From Stephanodiscus triporus (Eukaryota; Bacillariophyta; Thalassiosirophyceae; Thalassiosirales; Thalassiosiraceae): a DNA stretch of 12,186 bases. Positions within the stretch are counted from its first letter, which is position 1, and each line of letters starts with the position of its first letter. The stretch spans positions 1 to 12,186 of the forward strand of contig JALLAZ010001023.1 of assembly GCA_036939755.1 (NCBI GenBank), given 5' to 3'. Below the pieces are notes generated by a model. That model saw nothing but the letters and a program-made list of their open reading frames with translations, was not told the origin of the DNA and made no database searches. This document shows positions 5,583-12,186 of this stretch, one piece after another. Made by a program: the position numbers and the translations under genes.

Positions 5583-7655
5583 CTAAAGCATTCTCAATTG
5601 AAAATATGGCCGACGAAGGAGGGAAATCGTCTGAGTACACATCAACTGCAACTCCCGGTCTATCGACACCGCATCGGACTCTTTCGCGCGAATGACACGG
5701 AGGAAAGGCTCCAGTACGGATCCGATTCCCTCGTCAACGTCGAGCTGATTCGGCCGCTGGTCACATTCGAGTTTCCGATGTTCCTCTGCCTTCTCAATTA
5801 TAGACCGCGCGTCGTCGGACCCGACGATCCCCCCTCGAGGCGATAGGAACAGCGTATCCGTGGTTCGAATGTCGCATCGTTCTCGTCGGCGCATCGCAAA
5901 CACGACCTCTCGTGGCCCGTGGCACCGAAAAACGATGATTCGCAGGATAGACAGCGATTGGAGGGAGGCGCAACGCTCGACGTCGGCGAGGGGGGGGCGA
6001 TCGTCGGGGGGGGGACAGGACGACGTCCTCCGACTCGCGCCGAGGCGCGCGCGACGGCGGACGCGCGCCGTCGTCGTCGTAGTCTCGCGAATCCTCCCCC
6101 CCTCGGTCGGGACGTTCCTCCCGTCGTTCGCGACGGGCGGGGGTCGTCGTCGTCGATCTCCTCCTTCTTCTTCTTCTTCTTCTTCTTCCTCGCAACGTCG
6201 GAGCGCCGCCCCTCCCAATCCAGACGCATGCATAATCGAGACGAATTTCCCCGGATCGACGAATCTCGACCAAACCTCCAACGTTCTCGCGTACCTGTCC
6301 ATCGTATCCCATATCGACGACGCCAGGTCGTCCGATAGCACGATCGACATACCCAGTAACGTCGTTTCGATCTCCCGTTCGCGTCCGACTCCCGACACGA
6401 CGTGGTCGCACGCGGTGCGCGAGAGTACCGATAACGTGGTACGCACGACGTCGAAGCAAAAATCGAGGGAACGATCCGATAACGACGACGATGACGATGA
6501 CGATGGCGAAGAAGAAGAAGGAGGAGGAGGAGGAGGAGGGGTGGAAGAGGTAGAAGACGCGCCGTCGTCCTCCTCCCCCCCCTCCTCCTCCTCGGACGAT
6601 CGACGCGAGAGGACGAGTATCGCGCCGAGGAGGTTGCGCACCATATCCCAGAGTTGCGCCGTCGCCGCGGCGTTCCCGCGACACTTCTCGTGCAGGTCCG
6701 CGTGAGCCCGGAGGTAACGCGTCGCCGCGTCGCGATCGTAGTCGTCGTCGTCGTCCGACGACGACGTCAGTCCGTCGAACATGATCGATCGTACCTCCTC
6801 CCAAACCTCCCGATCGGGATATAGATCCTCGACGTCGTGCGCCATCTCCAACAAATCGAGCGCCGACGACGACGATCCTCCTCCTCCCGCGCGACGACGA
6901 GGATTGCGATATGCCTCGACGACGTCGCGGGCAGTGATCCTCGCGGGGGGGAACGAGAACGCGGATCCCGTCGTCGTCGTCCCGCCGTCGCGGCGAGAAT
7001 CGAGCAGGGCGAATAGCGAAAAGGAGGTGGGGGCGGGGGGGACTATCGCCGCGGGACGCCCCCCTGCCCCGACGACGACGGTCGATCCAACTCCTCCTCC
7101 TCCTCCAAACCCTCCGACCCCTCCAACTCCAACTCCAACTCCTCCTCCTCCACTTCGATTGACCGTGAGGGCATCGCGAATCGCGCGGAACGACCGCGAC
7201 GACGCAATAAGCTCGTGCGATGCGGCCTCCGCATCGTCCGACGACGACGACGACGGCGACGGCAGACGACCGCCCCCTCCTCCCGGGCGCGACGACGCCG
7301 TCGTAGTCGTGGTCGTCGTAGTCGTGGTCGTCGTTTTTTCGTCCTCCCCTTCTCCCGCGACGTCGACGTCGACTTCGTCGTCGACCGATCGTGCCCCCCC
7401 CCCCCTCCTCCTCCTCCTCCTCGCGGCCGCGACCGCCGCGACCGCTGCCTCGGTCAACTCCGCGCCCATCCCGGCCTCGACGAGACGACCGAGGGCGTCG
7501 CGGCGGACGATTCCGATCGACTCGAGCGACCGACGGGAGGGGGTGGATGATTCGAAGTTGACGTAATCGTCCAATTCGTTGGCGGCATTCCCGATGTCAT
7601 CTCGTCGAGCATCATCTTCGCCGGGGTCCGGTAGTAGTACTTTCGGCCCTTTCAT
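5583..7655 (-). CDS. Large low-complexity hypothetical protein (690 aa)
   Basis: This is a single open frame from the ATG at 7655-7653 (A at -3) to the TAG at 5585-5583. The function is not recognised. Ordered, helical-looking blocks alternate with homopolymeric tracts. The N-terminus (MKGPKVLLPDPGEDDARRDD) precedes a helical block at 40-80. Then come poly-Arg, 12 Thr (108-119), Gly, Ser and Gly/Val runs (120-200). A helical block covers about 265-350 (ALDLLEMAHDVEDLYPDREVW, ATAQLWDMVRNLLGAILVL). Acidic, Ser and Pro tracts (354-391) are followed by a helical block at 393-487 and nine Glu (489-497). A last helical block of about 120 residues runs to the C-terminus (SLQSLSILRIIVFRCHGPRE…). The block pattern would fit a helical-repeat scaffold, but this is only an impression. 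No signal peptide or clear membrane span is seen. Long frames open on the other strand here are side effects of the TCG/CGA-rich composition. It diverges from the SUMO protease gene. Confidence 0.72.
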   Translation of the reverse strand: MKGPKVLLPDPGEDDARRDDIGNAANELDDYVNFESSTPSRRSLESIGIVRRDALGRLVEAGMGAELTEAAVAAVAAARRRRRRGGGARSVDDEVDVDVAGEGEDEKTTTTTTTTTTTTASSRPGGGGGRLPSPSSSSSDDAEAASHELIASSRSFRAIRDALTVNRSGGGGVGVGVGGVGGFGGGGGVGSTVVVGAGGRPAAIVPPAPTSFSLFALLDSRRDGGTTTTGSAFSFPPARITARDVVEAYRNPRRRAGGGGSSSSALDLLEMAHDVEDLYPDREVWEEVRSIMFDGLTSSSDDDDDYDRDAATRYLRAHADLHEKCRGNAAATAQLWDMVRNLLGAILVLSRRSSEEEEGGEEDDGASSTSSTPPPPPPPSSSSPSSSSSSSLSDRSLDFCFDVVRTTLSVLSRTACDHVVSGVGREREIETTLLGMSIVLSDDLASSIWDTMDRYARTLEVWSRFVDPGKFVSIMHASGLGGAALRRCEEEEEEEEEGGDRRRRPPPVANDGRNVPTEGGRIRETTTTTARVRRRARLGASRRTSSCPPPDDRPPLADVERCASLQSLSILRIIVFRCHGPREVVFAMRRRERCDIRTTDTLFLSPRGGIVGSDDARSIIEKAEEHRKLECDQRPNQLDVDEGIGSVLEPFLRVIRAKESDAVSIDRELQLMCTQTISLLRRPYFQLRML
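6165..6188. repeat. (TTC)8 microsatellite inside the 690-aa gene
   Basis: There are eight pure ttc units. They read on the minus strand as GAA codons of the nine-Glu run. The lack of GAG interruptions suggests length variation by slippage. Confidence 0.9.
7299..7334. repeat. Trinucleotide tract encoding 12 Thr
   Basis: The plus-strand cgt/agt/ggt array reads on the minus strand as ACG, ACT and ACC codons for residues 108-119 of the 690-aa protein. The codons are mixed, with a visible 15-bp higher-order repeat (cgtcgtagtcgtggt). This tract is therefore older or expanded in larger steps than the pure (TTC)8 tract. Confidence 0.85.
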
Positions 7656-7849
7656 TCTTTTCTTATTCTTTGGGGAAGAAGGATTGGGGGGCGTGCGCCC
7701 TCGGAAAAAAGACAGACCTTCTTAATTCGGCGGCCTCTAAAAAAAAAGGGGTGACAGTATTTTTTGGGAGGGTCGTTGTCATGTAGTTGTTCGTCAACAC
7801 GCCATTAAACGCCATAACGCCGCCTCGGCTATTAATATAATAAAAAAAC
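7656..7849. promoter_or_regulatory. Divergent (possibly bidirectional) promoter region
   Basis: Only 194 bp separate the two start codons of the 690-aa gene (minus) and the SUMO protease gene (plus). Composition drops sharply from GC-rich coding sequence to AT-rich here. An AT block (tattaatataataaaaaaac) lies immediately before the plus-strand ATG, and the short word aacgcc recurs three times at about 7809-7830. No specific factor site is recognised. Confidence 0.45.
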
Positions 7850-9709
7850 ATGGTATGGCTCCAGACTTACGAACGAAATCGGATGCGGCATAATTTGCTA
7901 TCTCGCCGGTCCTACGCGGCGGGCGGCGGCGCCAAGCGGACGCCCATCATCCCGGCGCTTGCCGCGCCGACGGCGGCCGACGGGGGGGTCGACTCGTCGT
8001 CGTCGTCCGGGGAGAACCGCGAACTCGAGGGCGGCGGCGGGAAGGAGGGTATCGCGATTATTTCGCCCGGCTTCGGTCCCCGTCGCGTCCCACCCCCTCC
8101 CCCCTCCTCGTTCTTACGTCGTCACGAACATCGTCATCATCAACGTCGTCGTCGCATATACGTCGATTCGAGGACGGTACGAGCCATGCGCGCCGAGGTC
8201 GAAGACCTTCCCCTCCCCGCCACATTGTCGAGCGTGTGCCTCGCCCTACGCGTCAGCGACGCGGTCCTCGAGGCGCACGCAGACGCCACTCGCGTCATTC
8301 GCTATCCGAAAAACGACGACGACGACAGTAAGATGAAATCTCTCGAGATCGTGGGTACCTTCCTAAGCGAGATGTCGCTGTCGTCGTCGTCGTCGTCGTC
8401 GTCGCCCGAGGAGGAGAGGGATCGACGGAGGGAGGAATTCAGGACCGCGTGCATAACGTTGGCCTCGAAGGGGAACGACGCGATGATGAAATCGTGGGAG
8501 GAGGTGGAGGAGGGTCTGTCCGACGCGTTCCTCTTCGCGAGGTTCGACGCCGAAACGATCGTCGTCGGGGGGGGGTACGACGCGATCGTCGCGTTCGGCG
8601 GCGGCGACGACGACGACGGCGGCGGGGTTTCCACGCCGTCGAGGGCGGCGGCGGGGGTAAGTCGGGGGGCGGATCATCGTCGGCAAACGACTCCTCCCCG
8701 GAAATCCGCACCGAAGAGGGCCTGTCGTCCCTCGCCGAAGATCGCACGACCGATCGCCGTTCCGCCGTCGTCGTCCGTCGTCGCGACACCCCCCCCCGCC
8801 GCCGCCGCCGCGCGTAGTGGGAGGGACTTCCTCTCGATCGAAATGTACCGGCAGAAGATAATGCAGAAGATCGGCAGGGCGAGTTTCCTTCGCATCTTTC
8901 GGCAGGGCGAGATCCTCCTGTCGAGGCCGGCAGTCGTGCCGTCCCTACTCGACGAGCGTATCGAACGGCTCGAGTCGGAGCTTCCGTCGACGAGACGTAT
9001 CGACGAGATCATCGCGGCCAAGGAGAGGGAGGACATGGAACGCGAGGCGAGGGAATCTGCGATGAAGCTCATGCGGCCCCTCACGGCCGAGGAACGGAGG
9101 ATCGTCGTCGATGCCACCGAGGGCATAGGCCCGCCGACGGAGATTCTCGCCAAGCAGGGCGCCGACTCCGTCCAACGCGGGAGTATGCAGACCTTACGTC
9201 CGGGCCAGTGGCTCAACGACGAGGTAATAAATTACTTCCTGAAAAATTGCCTCGCGAGGCGCGACGAGAAGATGTGCGCGAGGGACGCGGGCAGGAGACG
9301 ATCACACTTNGATTTTCATGGAGGATAAGCGGATACAGTACTACGATTCGATGGGAGGCACCGACAGGTCAAAGTTGAAGGGGTTGTTGGAATATGTGAA
9401 GGCAAAGAATGGTAAGGAGTTGGATGTCACGGAATGGGAGCTGGTGTCTTGCACGAGTGATACCCCTCGACAGAGGAATGGTGAGTTTGTATTTCTCGGC
9501 ATTCTTCCTTCTAACAATCCATTGGTTATTTACTGGCCTCGCCTTTGACTTTTCCTTTCCTTTATTAAGGCTACGACTGTGGTGTATTCACGTGCATGTT
9601 TTGCGACTTTATCTCGAAGGACTGCTCGCTCGTTTTCAATCAGGATCATATTGATCAATGTCGGGACAGAATCGCCTTGTCTATCATGAATAATTGCGCA
9701 ATAGAATAA
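7850..9709 (+). CDS. Ulp1/SENP-type SUMO protease (peptidase C48), with an assembly gap
   Basis: This family of cysteine proteases matures SUMO and removes it from proteins, mostly at the nucleus. The ATG at 7850 lies in a good context (aacATGg). The N-terminal 400 or so residues are mostly low complexity (Ser, Asp, Gly, Arg and Pro tracts). The protease domain begins near MRPLTAEERRIVVDATEG and has the family motif LRPGQWLNDEVINYFLKNC (449-467). It continues to RRRSHF, where an N at 9310 interrupts. After it the frame resumes at 9312 as IFMEDKRIQYYDSMGG, with the catalytic Asp codon at 9345-9347. PRQRN then carries the oxyanion Gln (9471-9473). A GT-AG intron (9481-9569, phase 1) splits Gly, and the next exon gives GYDCGVFTC with the catalytic Cys at 9578-9580, ending at TAA 9707-9709. 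About 50-60 residues between HF and IFMED, including the catalytic His, are absent. Each side matches the family, so a collapsed gap is likelier than a real deletion. Confidence 0.88.
8381..8404 (+). repeat. (TCG)8 microsatellite in the SUMO protease gene
   Basis: Eight pure tcg units encode a Ser run in the N-terminal low-complexity part of the protease. It lies outside the catalytic domain. Confidence 0.9.
9310..9310. other. Ambiguous base that probably marks a sequence gap
   Basis: This is the only N in the window. Upstream codons end …TCA CAC TTN and downstream codons continue in a different register (NG ATT TTC ATG). The protein on both sides is normal Ulp1 domain, but the middle, about 50-60 residues in the family, is missing. 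A single substituted base cannot explain this. Confidence 0.8.
9481..9569 (+). other. Intron of the SUMO protease gene
   Basis: The exon ends …AGGAATG, followed by the donor GTGAGT. A pyrimidine-rich 3' part ends TTTATTAAG before GCTACGAC. The intron is 89 nt, phase 1. Splicing restores RNGYDCGVFTC, the active-site Cys motif, so the model is strongly supported. Confidence 0.93.
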
Positions 9710-10075
9710 TTATTTTAACAATCTCGTTATCTGTGTAAGAGCTTTATATTCATTAACTGGTCTATCACGTGAGGAGGAATTTGGAGACGCCTACTACAGT
9801 CATTATCATGTTCGTTAAGGATGAAAGCAACTCCTTCCAAGACACAAATCGGCGGAAAACCCTTACTATAATATTTCCCTCTATTCTTACTTCTCAGCAA
9901 ATCATCACCATGTTGGCCTCCTTCGACACAATGCCGGGGGGCTCACGGTCATCCGCTTGCAAGTCCCCCCATTCTCAATCAGCAAATCAACTCCGTTGAC
10001 AATGGCCATTGGGAGTTCATCCGGTCCTTGCACAATTATACTCCATCGTCTCCTCCATTCTTACTCTCCTCCTCG
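9710..10075. other. Intergenic region between convergent genes
   Basis: These 366 bases separate the stops of the SUMO protease (9709) and the sorting nexin (10076). The part up to about 9880 is AT-rich with no evident gene. The part from 9883 is made of decayed copies of the sorting nexin 3' end. Confidence 0.6.
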
Positions 10076-10150
10076 TCAAATCATCTGCATTTCTGCCTCC
10101 TTCGAAGGCGACGTCGGAGGACTCACGGTCGTGGACTTATACGTCCCCCC
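9883..10150. repeat. Diverged tandem copies of the sorting nexin 3' end
   Basis: The block 10057-10150 spans the nexin stop and last codons. It is echoed at 9883-9970: shared pieces in order are attcttact, caaatcatc, gcctccttcga, ctcacggtc and gtcccccc. A weaker, shorter copy at about 9971-10035 shares attctca-cagcaaatca, aatggcc/aatgcc and tcatccg-ccttgca. Read on the minus strand, the outer copy still resembles the tail (SKEAN-M-MI against SKEAEMQMI). Confidence 0.6.
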
Positions 10151-11707
10151 TCCTCCGGCATTCAACAGCCTATTCCACTCCCCGTCCAACTGCTGGGTGT
10201 GTTCCACCTCCACGCGCGCTAGGCTCGCGTACAGGTTGCGCAATTCCAGGTCGACCACGCGCTTGAACCGATCCATCTCCCGGAAGACGCGCTGCGTCAC
10301 GACGTCCAATTCCGCGAGGGACCTGTTCGCGCTCTGCCTCGCGACCTCGACGAGCTTCTGGGCGTCGCCGATCTTGTCGATGTGGCCGTTTCCGGGTATC
10401 AGCTCAGCGGCCGTCCGGATCTTCTCGAGCGACGCCTCGCGATTCCTGACCTGCTGGAGGTAGGTGTTGTACTCGAGCTGACAATTCTTCCGACGCTTGA
10501 TAGCGAGCCTCGCCGCCTTGATCATCCACTCGATCTCTCTCATCGGGGTGCCGACCTTCGTTTGATTCTCGTCCGACTTCACCTTGTTAACGGCCGAGAG
10601 GGATGCAAAGACGTTCGATATCGCCTTGATGGAGGGCAGGCCCGAACGTTTCGTCATCGGCTCGGTGTCCGCGCTCGCGTTGACGGACGTTTCTGGATCG
10701 TACAGCTGATGCAGCCCGAATAGTGACTGGCCGAGCTCGTGCATATTCGTCGAAGTCTCCCTCGACGCGCCCACGAGGTAGTGGGTGCACCTCGACAGAG
10801 TTTTGACGTGCGTGTCGAGCGATTCGATGTAATTCTCCACCTCCTCCATCTTCTTCCCGTCGACCGTCTCCTCGAGATCCATCACACCCCGCACAACCTT
10901 CGCCTTGACCGACGTCTTGACCCAAAGGTGCTTCACCTTCTCCTTCGCCTTCTCGATGGTCGTCCCGCTGTTGCTGTCGTCGTCGGACAATTCCGTCGGG
11001 GCATTCCCTGGATGCGCGGCCTTGGCGGCCTCGAACGCGTCGATGTCCTGGGAGAAGAAAGCCGCGAGGCTCGGCGCACCCTCGAGTTCCGGATGTACCT
11101 GCACCCTGCGCAAGAAGCGCTCGAGGTAAACCCTCCTCTCCTCGATCAATTCCTCGCCAAGGCGCTTCGATATCTGCACCGCCTGCGTGTGCGGGATGAT
11201 CGGGACGATGGATCCGGGTTTCTCTGCGTGCAGGCGCTGGAAGAGCCATTGGAAGTCGGAGTACCGCCGTCGGACGGACGCGATGGGATCGGCAGCGTAC
11301 TGCCCCTGTCGGACGTCGATGCGATAGTAGGTGTGGGCGTTCCGTCCCTCCCCTATCTGCTGGGGGTCGGTGACCTGCTCGTTTCGTTTTTTATTTGTTT
11401 GTTTTTTTTCGCGGGGGATCGATTTTTATATATAAATAGCGATTTACGTGGAGGAGGGTATGAGAATGTGCGAGTATATTATTTGCGAGGAGGATAAAAA
11501 AATGGAACTCACCGAGATGACGAGTGTCCCACCCCCGCCGCCAGCGCCGCCGTCGCCACCCCCCTCGATCTCGCCCTCCCGCGCCTCCTCGTCCGCGGCC
11601 GAGTCGTCTTCGTAACCGTCGATGCCGCCGGTCGGAACGGGCGGCGGGGACGACGCCGGCGCGGGCGAGGCGGTGTCGAAGAGTTCCTTATCGGGGTCGA
11701 TGGACAT
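10076..11707 (-). CDS. PX-BAR sorting nexin (SNX1/SNX2/Vps5-like), two exons
   Basis: The protein binds phosphoinositides on endosomes and bends or tubulates the membrane, typically with the retromer coat in cargo retrieval. Exon 1 is 11707-11513 (ATG at 11707) and exon 2 is 11374-10076 (TGA at 10078-10076). The 138-nt GT-AG intron is phase 0, giving 497 residues. Residues 1-60 are acidic, Pro- and Gly-rich. The PX domain (about 61-175) is formed across the splice junction: TLVIS/VTDPQQIGEGRNAHTYYRIDV. It has the phosphoinositide motif RRRYSDFQWL (100-109) with its Arg, IVPIIPHTQ in the proline-rich loop, and EERRVYLERFLRRVQVHPEL, where a second basic residue is expected. A BAR domain follows (about 205-470), a long helical region including VTQRVFREMDRFKRVVDLELRNLY near its end. 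The tail is Gly/Ser/Pro-rich. The closest subfamily is a judgement, because PX-BAR members resemble one another. It is convergent with the SUMO protease gene. Confidence 0.9.
11375..11512 (-). other. Intron of the sorting nexin gene
   Basis: The donor GTGAGT follows …GTCATCTCG, and the acceptor …GAGCAG precedes GTCACCGAC. The intron is 138 nt, phase 0, and much more AT-rich than its exons. Joining the exons rebuilds the first strand of the PX domain (LVIS-VTDP). Confidence 0.92.
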
Positions 11708-12186
11708 TATTCTATTCTCCCGTTTTCGTTCGGCGGATTTGCGATTCCGACCTCCGGCTGGAGAGGGCCGAAATGGTGTAAATAATGTGGCCGCGCTCCT
11801 CTTCTCTTCGCGGCGATCGCGATGGATGATCTGCCACGATGCTTATTTTTCCTTTCTCTTGTAAGTGGCTTCTGTCCTGTGTGTGCGGCGGGCGCGGGGA
11901 TCTTGCTTCCAGGATACGATACAAGGCGCGTGCGTGCAATGCACGTGTCTGTCTGTCTGTCGCCAGAGTCTCATCCTACAACATACTCTACTCTACACTC
12001 TATTATTATTACCTAGGTAAGTAGGTACTGTAGATACGAGTTTAATACCAGTGCTGGCGGCTACATTTTTTTTCCTCAGTTTAGCGATATCTCTACGCGA
12101 GCGTACGTAGATAAGTACTTAATTACTTCGCTACAAGTGGAAAACCGCTTTTCAGACTAAGGTGTGCTTCTCAGACTAAGGACTTC
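11708..12186. other. Upstream region of the sorting nexin gene
   Basis: These 479 bases hold no convincing gene. The first part is the 5' flank of the nexin. A short tgtc run lies near 11947-11960. The last 180 bases are AT-rich with scattered gtac/tacgtag words. Short open frames on both strands here (60-85 codons) show no family features. Confidence 0.5.
12152..12181. repeat. Short direct repeat at the right edge
   Basis: tcagactaagg occurs at 12152-12162 and again at 12171-12181, 19 bases apart. It is cut off near the window end, so it may be the start of a longer array. Confidence 0.7.

Noticed and set aside
5861..5872. tRNA B-box-like ggttcgaat
   Set aside because: It lies inside the 690-aa coding frame, and no matching A box or acceptor stem could be placed around it.
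5860..7566. Long plus-strand open frames opposite the 690-aa gene (for example 5860-6705 and 6781-7566)
   Set aside because: They mirror TCG/CGA trinucleotide composition, consist of Ser/Arg/Pro/Val runs, start inside other coding sequence and show no domain. The minus frame is longer and contains ordered blocks.
8302..9216. Minus-strand open frames opposite the SUMO protease
   Set aside because: They are Arg/Ser/Pro-rich products of antisense composition. The plus frame carries the Ulp1 domain.
7850..9709. Inactive SUMO protease homologue lacking its catalytic His
   Set aside because: The loss coincides exactly with an N and a register change, and the Asp, Gln and Cys motifs are all intact. 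An assembly gap is the simpler explanation.
10739..11497. Plus-strand open frame of 252 codons opposite the sorting nexin
   Set aside because: It runs across the nexin intron and PX region in antisense. The minus strand has unmistakable PX-BAR motifs and correct splice sites.
1..12186. A multi-gene functional system (defence, biosynthetic or mobile cassette)
   Set aside because: The recognisable genes are independent eukaryotic functions on both strands, with no shared pathway, operon-like layout or cargo boundaries.

Overview
This is a nuclear window from a eukaryote, most likely a centric diatom or a close stramenopile relative. The signs are short GT-AG introns (65-138 nt), a secreted CAP protein with a Pro-Thr-Lys-Lys tail, many homopolymeric amino-acid tracts written in TCG/GAC-type codons, and dense packing of genes on both strands. 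There is no bacterial operon structure and I saw no tRNA, rRNA, CRISPR array or intact transposon. The organism assignment is an inference from style and not a database match.

Left part (1-5.6 kb, AT-rich and repeat-rich). It starts with a minus-strand acidic, internally repeated gene broken by a length change in a C/G homopolymer (604-1383, probably continuing to 212). Its 3' side runs into an 81-bp tandem repeat that can also be read as a small hydrophobic protein. A divergent intergenic region with two further tandem duplications leads to a small plus-strand orphan ORF (1902-2315). A three-exon minus-strand orphan gene follows (2445-3483). Directly upstream of its start lies a piece of a LINE-like retroelement ORF in plus orientation (about 3501-3929). 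Then come a long imperfect hairpin (4124-4200) and a single-exon gene for a secreted CAP/SCP-PR1 family protein (4494-5165).

Middle part (5.58-9.7 kb, GC-rich, full of trinucleotide runs). A 690-residue low-complexity protein of unknown function (minus, 5583-7655) and a Ulp1/SENP-type SUMO protease (plus, 7850-9709) diverge from a 194-bp intergenic region. The protease has one clear intron. Its catalytic His region is missing at a single N (9310), which I read as a collapsed assembly gap.

Right part (9.7-12.2 kb). A two-exon PX-BAR sorting nexin (minus, 10076-11707) is convergent with the protease. Just beyond its stop codon are one to two decayed extra copies of its own 3' end. The last 480 bp is its upstream region.

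The genes do not form an evident pathway: SUMO deconjugation, endosomal sorting and a secreted CAP protein are ordinary independent functions. The unusual content is structural: frame-breaking homopolymers, repeats open in two frames, 3'-end duplications, a foldback hairpin and a CAP domain without its usual metal-site residues.
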